Counted from the stretch's first letter, positions 26,220-35,335 are shown. The stretch is DNA of 60,050 bases from Rhodobacteraceae bacterium HLUCCO18 (GCA_001314805.1 LJSY01000026.1:1-60050), one strand, 5' to 3'. The notes: a model not told the origin generated them from the sequence alone. Numbers and translations are program-made.

Positions 26220-26963
26220 CTAGGTGTTGCTCCACTTCTCGGTGTAATCTGTCTGATAGGCCCGCCGAAGGCCTTCCGGCGCGGTGTCGGACGGTTTTCG
26301 CACCGCGTAGATCAACATGATCCCTCCGGGCGCAAGCTTGTCGCTGAGCCTGGGGCGTTTGCCGGTCTCGTTCGGGTTCGTCGTGGTGACCACCTTCTCG
26401 GCAAAGGCGGGAAGCAATGGCTGAAGGAAACACTCGATCAGCTCGTATCCCATCGCCTTCTGCCAGAAGCCGTAGACCATCTCCGGGCATATCTGGTAGA
26501 AGCCATGGTTCACCCAGCCGTCGGTCGGCGAATGGCCGATCAGGACGCCGCCGGGCTTCAGCATCCTGTCGATGTTCCGGTAGGCGGTCGCCAGTTCAAA
26601 GATATGCTCGCAGGTGCCGCCGTCATAGATCACGTCGAAGCGGTTTTCGAGTTCGGGTGCCAGCGGCGCACTCAGATCCTGGATGATGCTGGCATTCTCG
26701 AAGGGCGAGAAATCTATGGAATCGACGCTCTCGAACCCCAGTTTCGTGAAGAACGTCTCGGAGTAGATGTCGTGGGCATTGACGAGATCCGCTTCGGTCA
26801 GCCCCGGCAAATGCTCTTCCAGAACACGCTCGAACAGCGCGAGCGATGCCTTCTTGCGGCCGCCGATCCAGCGCTGGCGCCCAAGCATGGCGAAGCTGCC
26901 GGAAAGTCCGTTCGTCCTGATCGTCTGAATCAGCCGCGCGGCGAGTGTGTCGGGCAGAGCCAT
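26220..26963 (-). CDS. SAM-dependent methyltransferase (class I, Methyltransf_11-like)
   Basis: A 247-aa protein. The acidic DVIYDGGTCEHIFEL segment, followed by MLKPGGVLIGHSPTDGW, is the post-II/III motif of small-molecule and sugar methyltransferases. The SAM-binding loop is less canonical and lies in the stretch around residues 60-100. No signal peptide or membrane segment is present. It sits between two glycosyltransferase genes on the same strand with gaps of 45 and 78 bases, so a role in methylating the same glycan is likely. The exact acceptor is unknown. Confidence 0.8.
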   Translation of the reverse strand: MALPDTLAARLIQTIRTNGLSGSFAMLGRQRWIGGRKKASLALFERVLEEHLPGLTEADLVNAHDIYSETFFTKLGFESVDSIDFSPFENASIIQDLSAPLAPELENRFDVIYDGGTCEHIFELATAYRNIDRMLKPGGVLIGHSPTDGWVNHGFYQICPEMVYGFWQKAMGYELIECFLQPLLPAFAEKVVTTTNPNETGKRPRLSDKLAPGGIMLIYAVRKPSDTAPEGLRRAYQTDYTEKWSNT

Positions 26964-27008
26964 GGCAATCCTTGTGTCGGTTCCGATCCATCCCGCGAGA
27001 GCGCCGGA

Positions 27009-28736
27009 TCATTCCTTCTTGAAATAGGTGTCGCGGATCCAGGCGGCGAGGTCCCGGATATGTGGCTCTCGGGCGATTTCGCGGGCACGGTTCTTGTGCC
27101 AGGTGACGGCCCCGGCGTGGATCTCGGAAACCCGCTCATCCTTCATGAGCCGCCGCCACTCCTCCCGCGCTCCGGGAAGGGCCCGATCGATCCAGCCGTC
27201 GGCATTGCCTCCGAGCGAGCGGACGCGGAAGTAATGCTCGGTGAAGCGGTCCTTCTGTGTGACGGTACTTCCGCGATCCTGCTTGATCAGAAAACTCTCG
27301 ACGCTGCGAAGGGGATAGTGGTTGAGGCAGACGAGATCATAGGCGCCGCGCCGGTCGATGCCGTTTTGCGGGTTGGCATAGGTGAAATCACGCGGCAGCG
27401 GCCGGGCCGACCCGTCGAGCCAGATGAAATCATCCACCGTGCCGTGATGCAGAAACGGCCGGTGCGCCTGCAACTTCTCGATGTTGGCGATGCCGTGGAT
27501 GATGGTCTTGACCCCGCGCCGCGCCTGCCAGTGGCCGGGTTCCGGCGTTTCGTGATCGCGGAAGGTCTCGGTGATCCAGACGTCTTCGTAATCCCACCGG
27601 CCGCCGGAGTTGAAGTTCAGTTCACTCATCGACAGGGCATGAAACGGCCCGGCCGCATCGAGAAGATCCCGGAAATGCCCGTCGCCGGCACGGATGGCGA
27701 TGAATTCGTCGACATCGATGCACATCACGTAATCCGACCGCTTCATCAGCGGCATCCCTTCGGAGAACTTCAGCGCCAGCGGCTGGAAATAGGTCGAGCC
27801 CGCGGCAATTGCGGGATTTGGCAGATGGGTGACGAGGCCCAGCGCGTCGAGCCGGTCGAGCAGCTTGTCCGTCCCGTCCGCGCAGTCATTCGAGAAGACG
27901 ATGAAGTTCCCGACACCGATGGAACGGTGGTAGGCCAGCCATTCCAGGATGAACGGAGCTTCGTTCTTCATGCATGTGACGATCGTCACCTCGGGATCGG
28001 GTTTGGCGTGCTCGGCGGGCCCCAGCCGGATCGTCGTGTCCTCCAGTCCGGCAAGGTCCGGGCGGTGCAGCACCCAGACGGTTCCGGGGATATGATCCTG
28101 GTCGATGATGAACCCGCGGTCGGTGAACGCTCTTAGGATGCGCTCCTGGCCCTTGCGGCCATAGACGCGCGGGTGCAGCTCGATGATGACGGTGCGCACG
28201 CCCTCGAGGTCGCTATGCTCGAACAGTTCGAGCTCTCCGCCCTCGATATCGCTGATGACGATGTCGGGCTTCACTTCGCGGATCAGGCTGTCGAGACCGT
28301 ACCCCCTGACCGCAACAGCCTCGGAATAGGGGCGGCTGTCGGGTTCCATGCTGGACCCCCAGAAATCGGGGCGCAGGTAGAACATCACGTCCTGCCCGTC
28401 CTTCTCCGCCACGACGCCGTGGCGAAGTTCCGCGTTCTCGACATCGTTGAGGCGCTGGGTCTCCCGGATCACGTCCAGAAGGCCCGGGTGCGCCTCGACC
28501 GAGACGACCTTTTCCACCCCGTCGATCTTGGCCACGATGCTGGAGATCAGGCCGATCCCGCCGCCCAGTTCGAGGACACGATCCGACCGGCGAACGAACT
28601 TCGCCGCCGCTTCGCATTCGCCGGCCTCGTAGTTGCCCAGACGCATCTGACGCTCGATCCGCGGTGTGATGACCTCGCGGACCAGCGGAACGCGCGCGCC
28701 GAACAGCTGCAGTTCCTCGTTGTACTGAACGCCCAT
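27009..28736 (-). CDS. Fusion of FkbM-type methyltransferase and GT2-type glycosyltransferase
   Basis: A 575-aa protein. Residues 1-230 are an FkbM methyltransferase: LELGGGIGLISSIVAK (55-70) for SAM, VVSVEAHPG, and DIVISDIEGGELELFEH. Residues about 250-575 are a Glyco_tranf_2_4 domain: TCMKNEAPFILEWLAYHR, the FSNDCADGTD loop, and DVDE in CIDVDEFIAI. The domain order is the reverse of the 16994 fusion (there GT first, methyltransferase second). ATG 28736 begins MGVQYNEELQ. It is the first gene of the minus-strand group and diverges from the GT gene at 28917 across 180 bases. FkbM enzymes O-methylate sugars in many lipopolysaccharide and capsule clusters. Confidence 0.86.
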   Translation of the reverse strand: MGVQYNEELQLFGARVPLVREVITPRIERQMRLGNYEAGECEAAAKFVRRSDRVLELGGGIGLISSIVAKIDGVEKVVSVEAHPGLLDVIRETQRLNDVENAELRHGVVAEKDGQDVMFYLRPDFWGSSMEPDSRPYSEAVAVRGYGLDSLIREVKPDIVISDIEGGELELFEHSDLEGVRTVIIELHPRVYGRKGQERILRAFTDRGFIIDQDHIPGTVWVLHRPDLAGLEDTTIRLGPAEHAKPDPEVTIVTCMKNEAPFILEWLAYHRSIGVGNFIVFSNDCADGTDKLLDRLDALGLVTHLPNPAIAAGSTYFQPLALKFSEGMPLMKRSDYVMCIDVDEFIAIRAGDGHFRDLLDAAGPFHALSMSELNFNSGGRWDYEDVWITETFRDHETPEPGHWQARRGVKTIIHGIANIEKLQAHRPFLHHGTVDDFIWLDGSARPLPRDFTYANPQNGIDRRGAYDLVCLNHYPLRSVESFLIKQDRGSTVTQKDRFTEHYFRVRSLGGNADGWIDRALPGAREEWRRLMKDERVSEIHAGAVTWHKNRAREIAREPHIRDLAAWIRDTYFKKE

Positions 28737-28916
28737 GGTGCCTGCCCCAGGAATTTGCCTGCTCTTTGTGCCCGCCGGTTTTTTCCGGTCGCTTGGCCAC
28801 CATTCTGCAACGCAATGAAGATTTGGGCAACAAACTTGCCGCCGAACCTCGCATGCGGTGTGACCCGGCCGCTGACCACTTGCGGAAAAAGGCCCGGAGC
28901 GGCATGACTTTCATCC

Positions 28917-30113
28917 ATGTCCGAGCGGATCACAGCCCTGACCATGATGCGCGACGAGGCCCCCGCGCTTCTCGAATGGATCGCCTTCCAGGACGTGATC
29001 GGCTTCGACCGGATCGTGGTCTACACCAACGATTGCCGCGATGGGACCGACGCGATGCTCGACCGTCTTGGCCAGATCGGCGCGCCGGTGATCCGCCGCG
29101 ACAATCCCGTGCCGGAAGGCGGCAAGCCGCAGCCGCAGGCCTTGCGCGCCGCGGAGAAGGATTTCGCGGTGCTCGAGAGCGACTGGCTCATCGCTCTCGA
29201 CTGCGACGAGTTCATCAACGTCAAGGTCGGCGAGGGCCGCCTGCCGGACCTTCTGGCGGCTGTTCCCGACGGGACCGAGGGCATCGTGATGACCTGGCGG
29301 ATCATGGGGTCGAACGGGCTGGTGGACTGGAACCCGGGCCTTGTCATCGAAAGCTACACGCGCGGTGCGCCGGACGATTTCCGCAAGGGCTGGGGCGTGA
29401 AGACCCTGTTCCGCCCCTTCCCCGACTTCCGCTTCGGCATCCACCGTCCCACGGTCAAGGGCGCCGGGCGCGACCCGGCCCGCCGGGCGCAACTGAGCAT
29501 GCTGCGCTGGGTGAACGGATCGGGCGTGCAGATGACCCGGCAGTTTCTCGAAGGGATGTGGCGCTCTTCCGCCGCCACGCTGGGCTACGACCATGCCGAA
29601 ATCGCGCATTTCGCCGTGAAGAGCCGCGAGGCGTTCCTTCTGCGCCAGCTGCGCGGCAACGTGAACATGAAGCCCGACAAGTACGACGCCACCTATTTCG
29701 GCATCTTCGACCGCAACGAGACCGAACAGACCGGTCTCCTGCGGCACCTTCCGGCGGTGCGGGAGCGCATTGCGGAGTATCTGCGCGACCCGATCCTGTC
29801 GAACCTTCATCGCGACGGGCTCGCGTGGCACGCGCGGCAGATCGAGGGGTTCAGGGCCGAGGAGCACCACCCGCGGCGGATGGCGAAGCTCGACCACCAG
29901 GCGGGCGTACCCTACGAGGGGCTCGATGCGCTTCTCTACACCCAGCCGCTGGGGCCGAAGGGCAAGTCCATCGTCGACACGCTCCGCCGGGACGGGATGA
30001 CGCCGGACGCCATCGCGCGCCATGTGGCGGCGTCGGTCGCGAAACTGGAGGCCGAGCGTGACGCGCGGGATTTCGAGGAACTGGCAGCACTCGGGATCAC
30101 ACCGCCGCGTTGA
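28917..30113 (+). CDS. GT2-type glycosyltransferase (Glyco_tranf_2_4)
   Basis: A 398-aa protein, the smallest of the three related glycosyltransferases here. The fold starts at once: ALTMMRDEAPALLEWIAFQ (7-25), VVYTNDCRDGTD (34-45) and the metal motif DCDE (95-98) in LDCDEFINVKVG. A variant of the paralogues' RPFLHH/HRPKG region appears as FRFGIHRPTVKG. The start at 28917 lacks a strong ribosome site. It is divergent from the FkbM-GT fusion gene, closing the accessory block. Donor and acceptor sugars are unknown. Confidence 0.85.
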   Translation: MSERITALTMMRDEAPALLEWIAFQDVIGFDRIVVYTNDCRDGTDAMLDRLGQIGAPVIRRDNPVPEGGKPQPQALRAAEKDFAVLESDWLIALDCDEFINVKVGEGRLPDLLAAVPDGTEGIVMTWRIMGSNGLVDWNPGLVIESYTRGAPDDFRKGWGVKTLFRPFPDFRFGIHRPTVKGAGRDPARRAQLSMLRWVNGSGVQMTRQFLEGMWRSSAATLGYDHAEIAHFAVKSREAFLLRQLRGNVNMKPDKYDATYFGIFDRNETEQTGLLRHLPAVRERIAEYLRDPILSNLHRDGLAWHARQIEGFRAEEHHPRRMAKLDHQAGVPYEGLDALLYTQPLGPKGKSIVDTLRRDGMTPDAIARHVAASVAKLEAERDARDFEELAALGITPPR

Positions 30114-30119
30114 GCCCCG

Positions 30120-30578
30120 TCAGTTGCTTTTGCCCGGAACCGGGATCGGCACCGGAAGGATCGGCACCCCGTCCTCGATCAATGCGCGCGCCTCCTCGGG
30201 GGAGGCCTCGCCATGGATCGGGGTCTCGGTCTTGTCGCCCAGATGCATCGCGCGCGCCTCGCTGGCGAAGCGCTTGCCGACATAGGTCGAATTCTTCTCC
30301 AGATGCGCGCGCAGGGCCTTGAGCATCTGCTCGGCCGGATGGGGAGGTCCGCTCAGCGGGTGGTCCGTGACCTGCTGCTGCGGGTTGTCCTTCGCGGGGC
30401 CCGGCGCCGTGTCGGATTTCGAGACGCGGGGCGCCATGATCGCCTTCTCGACATCGGTCCCGCCGCAAATCGGGCAGGCCACATGGCCACGCTCGGCCAG
30501 CGCGTCAAAGGCCGAGGCCGATTGGAACCAGCTTTCGAAGCGATGGTCCCCGGCGCATTTCAAGGCATATCGGATCAT
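30120..30578 (-). CDS. DUF1178 family protein
   Basis: A 152-aa protein of unknown function, widespread in alphaproteobacteria. It begins MIRYALKCAGDHRFESWF, and a CPICGG motif near residue 36 pairs with the early cysteine to suggest a small zinc ribbon. The C-terminal part has KRFASEARAMHLGD, typical of the family. ATG 30578 is preferred over 30629 because it matches the conserved MIRYxLxC start. It ends seven bases from the convergent GT end and follows the Nudix gene on the same strand after 57 bases. Confidence 0.88.
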   Translation of the reverse strand: MIRYALKCAGDHRFESWFQSASAFDALAERGHVACPICGGTDVEKAIMAPRVSKSDTAPGPAKDNPQQQVTDHPLSGPPHPAEQMLKALRAHLEKNSTYVGKRFASEARAMHLGDKTETPIHGEASPEEARALIEDGVPILPVPIPVPGKSN

Positions 30579-30635
30579 GTTCGTTCGCGTCCTTCGCCCT
30601 GAACTTATGCGATAAGCCGCCGCGATCAAGCGGTG

Positions 30636-31121
30636 CTAGGTCCGCAGGCGCGCGGGGTCGAAGGCCGTCAACAGGTGGCCAAGCTCGGGTTCGGCCACCC
30701 GGCGCGCGGCCTTCTTGGGCGACAGCCATTTGCGCTTGCGCTGCCCGGCCTCGGGGAAATCGTCGTCGATGCGCAGGACCTCGATGGGAAACACCGCGAC
30801 GATGACCGGCAGGGACAGTTCCTCGTCAATCCACTTGTGGTAGGAGTAATGTCCGATGCAGGTGTTGTAGACCCGGCCCCGCACGCCGGCCTCTTCCCAG
30901 GCCTCCATCGCCGCCGCCGCTGCGGGCGTTTCGCGGTCCATGGGCCAGCCCTTGGGAATGATCCAGCGGCCCGTGTCGCGCGACGACACCAGCAGCAGTT
31001 CGACACCCGCCTTCTGGGTCTTCGAGCGTCGAAAGCAGAGCGCCCCGAACTGCGTCCGGGACTCGCTTTTTACCGCGCCGCCGATGCGGAGCGGCGTTTG
31101 AAGGGGGGGCGTCTTGGCCAT
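30636..31121 (-). CDS. Nudix hydrolase, diphosphoinositol-polyphosphate-phosphohydrolase-like
   Basis: A 161-aa Nudix protein that should cleave a nucleoside-diphosphate-linked or polyphosphate substrate. The Nudix box runs from the GWPMDRE segment to EAWEEAG and V. It keeps the catalytic glutamates, but the usual Arg of the REUXEE element is Met. Preceding RWIIPKGWP is characteristic of the DIPP-like subgroup common in alphaproteobacteria. It is divergent from the acuC-like gene with 131 bases between them. The substrate cannot be deduced. Confidence 0.87.
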   Translation of the reverse strand: MAKTPPLQTPLRIGGAVKSESRTQFGALCFRRSKTQKAGVELLLVSSRDTGRWIIPKGWPMDRETPAAAAAMEAWEEAGVRGRVYNTCIGHYSYHKWIDEELSLPVIVAVFPIEVLRIDDDFPEAGQRKRKWLSPKKAARRVAEPELGHLLTAFDPARLRT

Positions 31122-31252
31122 GGCTGCCTTCTATTGCACGCGCAGGAAGCGCGATCAATGCTGCGGGATTATGGCGCGCTCGTGCCGCTTGACGGGTGTC
31201 GGGGCGGATTTAGCTGGCGCAATGGTCATTCGGCCGGCGCAGCGGAGGTCAC

Positions 31253-32404
31253 ATGCAGCCGCCCCTTTTCCTCGGGTCCGAGATCTACCGCGGGTCGAGC
31301 TACGGCGCGCATCATCCCTTGCGGGTGCCGCGTGTCTCCACGGTGATGGACCTGTCGCGCGCGCTCGGCTGGCTGGGGCCGGAGCAGTACCGGCCGAGCC
31401 CCCGCGCGAAACCGGCGGCGCTGACGCTCTGGCACACACCCGACTATGTCGCGGCGCTGGAGACCGCCGAACGCTTGCAGGACGTCAGCGACGAGACACG
31501 GGCGCGGCACGGGCTCGGCACGGTGTCGAACCCCGTCTTCCCCGAGATGTTCCGCCGCCCCGCGACCGCCGCCGGGGCCTCGCTGCTGGCGGGCGAACTT
31601 CTCGCCCGGCCGGGCGTGATCCATCACCCGGGCGGCGGCACGCATCACGGGTTTCCCGACTGCGCCGCCGGGTTCTGCTATCTCAACGACGCGGTTCTCG
31701 CGATCCTGGCGCTGCGTCGCGCGGGCGTGGGGCGCATCGCCTATGTGGATATCGACGCCCATCATGCCGACGGGGTCGAACACGGGCTTGCGGGCGATCC
31801 CGACACGCTCCTGATCTCGGTCCATGAAGACCGCCGCTGGCCCTTCACCGGCGCGTTGGAGGAGGACGGCGGCGGCAATTGCCTGAACCTGCCGGTGCCG
31901 CGCGGGCTCAACGATACCGAGATGGCGGCGATCCGCGAGGCGTTGATCCTGCCCGCCGTCGCCACCTTCGAACCGGAGGCCATCGTGCTCCAATGCGGCG
32001 CGGACGCGGTCGAGGAGGACCCGCTGTCGCGCCTGTCGCTGTCGAACAATGCCCATTGGGACGTGCTGCGCGGGCTGATGGACCTCGGCTGCCCGCGGCT
32101 CATGGTTCTTGGGGGCGGCGGCTACAACCCGTGGTCGGTGGGGCGGCTCTGGGCCGGGGTCTGGGCGGTGCTGAACGGGCATGACATCCCCGAGCGTCTG
32201 CCGAAGGACGCCGAGGAGGTTCTGCGCGCGCTGCGCTGGGACCGGTCGCGCGCCGGCCGCAACCCGCCGGAACACTGGTTCACGACCCTGCGCGACGCTG
32301 CCCGGCCGGGCGCGGTTCGCCCCGAGATCACCGACCGGATCGCGCTGTTGTCGCTCCGTCCCGCCGCGCATGGCCGTATATCCGATTTTTTGAGTCAGGA
32401 TTGA
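31253..32404 (+). CDS. Histone-deacetylase-superfamily protein, AcuC-like
   Basis: A 383-aa zinc-dependent deacetylase. It carries the arginase/deacetylase-fold motifs PGGGTHHGF with the active-site histidine pair, the zinc ligands in VDIDAHHADGVE (about 163-174), the QCGADAVEEDPL aspartate, and LGGGGYN near the C terminus. In Bacillus, AcuC deacetylates acetyl-CoA synthetase; relatives also act on acetylpolyamines, so the physiological substrate here is open. ATG 31253 follows GGAGG. The hemP gene begins 58 bases downstream on the same strand. Confidence 0.9.
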   Translation: MQPPLFLGSEIYRGSSYGAHHPLRVPRVSTVMDLSRALGWLGPEQYRPSPRAKPAALTLWHTPDYVAALETAERLQDVSDETRARHGLGTVSNPVFPEMFRRPATAAGASLLAGELLARPGVIHHPGGGTHHGFPDCAAGFCYLNDAVLAILALRRAGVGRIAYVDIDAHHADGVEHGLAGDPDTLLISVHEDRRWPFTGALEEDGGGNCLNLPVPRGLNDTEMAAIREALILPAVATFEPEAIVLQCGADAVEEDPLSRLSLSNNAHWDVLRGLMDLGCPRLMVLGGGGYNPWSVGRLWAGVWAVLNGHDIPERLPKDAEEVLRALRWDRSRAGRNPPEHWFTTLRDAARPGAVRPEITDRIALLSLRPAAHGRISDFLSQD

Positions 32405-32462
32405 CTTTCCCGAGTGAATCACTCAGGTTTTTCTCAGAACGAGTCCAACCGGGAGTTTCGCC
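32401..32462 (+). promoter_or_regulatory. Palindrome and possible promoter ahead of hemP
   Basis: The region has TTGACT at 32401-32406 (a fair -35, partly overlapping the acuC-like stop) and a perfect inverted repeat GAGTGA-n1-TCACTC at 32412-32424, followed by a short T-run. It could be an operator for an iron regulator of hemP or a weak terminator for the upstream gene. It does not match the classical Fur box. Confidence 0.35.
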
Positions 32463-32639
32463 ATGTCGTTCCAGTCGCCTGCACCGGGCCAGCCTGACCA
32501 AACCATCCCGCGCCCTGCGCAGCCTGTCTTCGACGCCCGTCGCCTTACGGGCAATGAGGGCACGGCCTTCATCGTGCTCGACGACAAGACCTACACGCTC
32601 CGGATCACAAAGGCCGGCAAGCTGATCCTGACCAAGTAG
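32463..32639 (+). CDS. hemP: Hemin uptake protein HemP
   Basis: A 58-aa protein found by reading the frame directly. The C-terminal half carries the family signature: FDARRLTGNEG, then YTLRITKAGKLILTK at the very end. HemP proteins accompany heme uptake systems and, in some bacteria, act as activators of heme-receptor expression. No heme transporter genes lie next to it here. The ATG at 32463 follows GGGAG. A palindrome lies 38 bases upstream. Confidence 0.9.
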   Translation: MSFQSPAPGQPDQTIPRPAQPVFDARRLTGNEGTAFIVLDDKTYTLRITKAGKLILTK

Positions 32640-32679
32640 CCGCCTTGACGGGGTACGGAGGGCGCGCAAGGGTCGGGCC

Positions 32680-33138
32680 ATGCCGATGCCCTGGACCTAC
32701 CGCCATGCCAGCCGGGAATGGCGCGCCTTTCTCGACGACGTGAAGGACGCCACCGGCCTCACGTCCGACAACATGGCCTACACGGCCGTCGACGGTGTGT
32801 TGCAGGCCTTCCGCGCGCGTCTGACCGCCGAGGAGGGCCTGCGATTCGCCTCCGTGCTGCCGGCCGTGCCGCGGGCGATCTTCGTGGCCGGCTGGGTACC
32901 ACATGATCCGCCCCTGCCCTTCGATACGCGCGAGGCGATGACGGCGGAGGCCAAGGCGGTCCGGCCCAACCACAACCTCACGCCCGACAATGCGATCGAG
33001 GCCACGGCACGCGCCCTCTGGCGCTCGGTAAACCATGCCGACCTGACGCGCGTGCTGGAGAGCCTGCCCGAAGGCGCGGCGGCGTTCTGGTCGGTGGACA
33101 CCACAGATCCCTCGGACCTGAGCAACCGGATCATCTGA
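32680..33138 (+). CDS. DUF2267 domain protein
   Basis: A 152-aa protein. It starts MPMPWTYRHASREWRAFLDDV and continues with the repeated-helix pattern of DUF2267 (AVDGVLQAFRARLTAEEGLRF, VLPAVPRAIFVAGW). The function is unknown; relatives are often found near stress-response genes. It is 40 bases after hemP and precedes a general-stress-type flavin protein on the same strand. Confidence 0.83.
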   Translation: MPMPWTYRHASREWRAFLDDVKDATGLTSDNMAYTAVDGVLQAFRARLTAEEGLRFASVLPAVPRAIFVAGWVPHDPPLPFDTREAMTAEAKAVRPNHNLTPDNAIEATARALWRSVNHADLTRVLESLPEGAAAFWSVDTTDPSDLSNRII

Positions 33139-33219
33139 TCCGGCTTGCCGGTGTTGGAACCACGCGCCGCCGGCGGCGGTTGACCCCTCGAAGAGGTAAA
33201 GATCGAGAGGAGACCCGCC

Positions 33220-33735
33220 TTGGCCAAAGACGACCTTCAGAACTCCGCGAAACTGCGCGACGCGCTCTTTGACGCTCTAGAGGACGAGAAAGTCGGCATG
33301 CTGGGCGTGACCGGGACGCGCGATCACTTGCAGCCCATGACGCATTTCTTCGACCGAGAAAATGGTTGCCTGTGGTTCATTTCAAGCAACCGGACAGACC
33401 TCGTCGGGCACCTGGCAGGCGGTGCGCGGGATGCGCACTTCACCGTCACGTCGGGCAAGGGGCAGCTTTACGCCTGCATGTCCGGCCCGCTGGCCGTCGC
33501 CGATGACCCCGAAAAGCTCGATGAACTCTGGAGCCCCATGGCCTCCATGTGGTTCGACGGCGGCAAGGACGACCCGGACGTCGTTCTTCTCCGCATGCCC
33601 CTGCACGAGGCCGCCGTCTGGCTGAACGAGGCCGGCACGCTCCGCTTCGGCATCGAAATGGTGCGGGGCGCGATGTCCGACCATGACCCGGAGGTGGGCG
33701 AACACGGGGTTGTGGACCTGCGCGGCAGCGCCTGA
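33220..33735 (+). CDS. Pyridoxamine 5'-phosphate oxidase-like / general stress protein 26 family
   Basis: A 171-aa split-barrel flavin-binding protein. Family features are GMLGVTGTRDHLQPMTHFFDR, LWFISSNRTDLV and ARDAHFTVTSGKGQLYACMSG, followed by the WSPMASMWFDGGKDDPDV segment of the general-stress subgroup. These proteins bind FMN or related cofactors; their reactions are poorly known. The start is TTG at 33220, preceded by GAGAGGAGA at normal spacing; no ATG is available in this region. Confidence 0.85.
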   Translation: MAKDDLQNSAKLRDALFDALEDEKVGMLGVTGTRDHLQPMTHFFDRENGCLWFISSNRTDLVGHLAGGARDAHFTVTSGKGQLYACMSGPLAVADDPEKLDELWSPMASMWFDGGKDDPDVVLLRMPLHEAAVWLNEAGTLRFGIEMVRGAMSDHDPEVGEHGVVDLRGSA

Positions 33736-33768
33736 GCGCGGCACCGCCGGGCGCAGGTGCCGAACACA

Positions 33769-33799
33769 CGAAGGCCCCGGCTGATCACCGGGGCCTTCG
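33769..33799. terminator. Bidirectional terminator-like hairpin between convergent genes
   Basis: A perfect 12-base stem (CGAAGGCCCCGG and its complement) with the 7-base loop CTGATCA sits between the stop of the flavin-type stress protein and the end of pntB. There is no long T-run on either strand. The stem is very GC-rich, so it should still be stable in RNA from both directions. Confidence 0.7.
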
Positions 33800-33826
33800 G
33801 TCCATTGCGGCGTTCGGGCCGCCCGG

Positions 33827-35335
33827 TCAGCCCACCTTCGGCAGCAGGCTGTCGAGCGAGACCTTCGCGTCTCCGTAGAACATCCGCGTGTTGTCCTTGT
33901 AGAACAGCGGATTCTCGATGCCGGAATAGCCGGTTCCCTGCCCCCGCTTGGACACGAAGACCTGCTTGGCCTTCCACACTTCGAGCACCGGCATCCCCGC
34001 GATGGGAGAGTTCGGATCGTCCTGTGCGGCGGGGTTCACGATGTCGTTGGAGCCGATGACGATGACGACATCCGTATCCGGGAAGTCGTCGTTGATCTCG
34101 TCCATCTCCAGCACGATGTCGTAGGGCACCTTCGCCTCGGCCAGAAGCACGTTCATGTGCCCCGGCAGACGGCCCGCGACGGGGTGGATGGCGAAGCGCA
34201 CCTCCTTGCCGGCCGCCCGCAGCTTGCGGGTCAGTTCCGACACGGATTGCTGGGCCTGCGCCACGGCCATGCCGTAGCCCGGCACGATGACGATGCTGTC
34301 GGCCTCGTTCAGGGCCATCGCCACGCCGTCGGCGTCGATGGCGATCTGCTCACCCTCGACGGCCATCTGCTCTCCGGTGGCGCCGCCGAAGCCGCCGAGG
34401 ATCACGCTGATGAAGGACCGGTTCATGGCCTTGCACATGATGTAGCTGAGGATCGCGCCGGACGAGCCCACGAGCGCCCCCACCACGATCAGCAGATCAT
34501 TGCCGAGGCTGAAGCCGATCGCCGCAGCCGCCCAGCCCGAATAGCTGTTGAGCATCGAGACGACCACGGGCATGTCCGCGCCGCCGATCCCCATGATCAG
34601 GTGGTAGCCGATGAAGAAGCCCAGAGCCGCCAACAGGACCAGCGCCCATGTGCCGGAACCGGTCATGTAAAGGATCAGCAGGAGGGCGGAGCCCGCAGCC
34701 GCAGCCGCGTTGAGCATGTGGCCACCGGGCAGCTGCTTGGCCGACGTGTCGATCTTGAAGGGCAGCAGGCTGGAGTTGCCCGAAAGCTTGCCGTAGGCCA
34801 CGACCGATCCGGTGAAGGTCACGGCGCCGATCCAGACGCCGAGCACCAGCTCGACGCGCAGGATGCCGATCTCGACCCCGGTCTTCTTGCCGATCAGCTC
34901 CCCGAAATTCGAGAGCGTGCCGAGAAGCGCGTAGGCCGCCTCGCTCAGCGGCCCATCGGGCTGCGGGAAGGGCAGGCCGGCCTCCACGAATTCCGCCGCG
35001 ACGCGGCCAATCTCGACATGGGCGTTCAGACCGACGAAGACGGCGGCCAGACCCACAAGCGAGTGCATGATCGCCACAAGTTCGGGCATCTGCGTCATCT
35101 GCACCCGCGTGGCGAGCTGGTAACCGACCGCGGCGCCGCCCGCGATCAGGATCAGCGACATGACCCAGAGGCCGGAACCCGGCCCGATCAGCGTGGCCAC
35201 GACCGCGATGGCCATGCCCGCGATGCCGTACCAGACGGCGCGTTTCGCGCTTTCCTGCCCCGAGAGACCGCCCAGCGAGAGGATGAAGAGCACGGCCGCG
35301 ACCGCATAGGCCGCAATGGTGAATCCGAAATCCAT
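33827..35335 (-). CDS. pntB: NAD(P) transhydrogenase subunit beta
   Basis: Forms, with PntA, the inner-membrane transhydrogenase that uses proton motive force to reduce NADP with NADH. The protein is 502 aa. Its N-terminal half has about nine membrane segments. Its C-terminal dIII domain binds [56 protein letters not shown] and the closing [17 protein letters not shown]. It is 19 bases downstream of pntA, with an ATG at 35335. It is slightly longer than E. coli PntB, through a periplasmic-loop insertion of the kind seen in alphaproteobacteria. Confidence 0.96.
   Translation of the reverse strand: MDFGFTIAAYAVAAVLFILSLGGLSGQESAKRAVWYGIAGMAIAVVATLIGPGSGLWVMSLILIAGGAAVGYQLATRVQMTQMPELVAIMHSLVGLAAVFVGLNAHVEIGRVAAEFVEAGLPFPQPDGPLSEAAYALLGTLSNFGELIGKKTGVEIGILRVELVLGVWIGAVTFTGSVVAYGKLSGNSSLLPFKIDTSAKQLPGGHMLNAAAAAGSALLLILYMTGSGTWALVLLAALGFFIGYHLIMGIGGADMPVVVSMLNSYSGWAAAAIGFSLGNDLLIVVGALVGSSGAILSYIMCKAMNRSFISVILGGFGGATGEQMAVEGEQIAIDADGVAMALNEADSIVIVPGYGMAVAQAQQSVSELTRKLRAAGKEVRFAIHPVAGRLPGHMNVLLAEAKVPYDIVLEMDEINDDFPDTDVVIVIGSNDIVNPAAQDDPNSPIAGMPVLEVWKAKQVFVSKRGQGTGYSGIENPLFYKDNTRMFYGDAKVSLDSLLPKVG

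Noticed and set aside
25149-28136. 995-aa plus-strand open frame across three minus-strand genes
   Set aside because: Crosses the gaps between well-supported methyltransferase and glycosyltransferase genes; no recognisable protein features.
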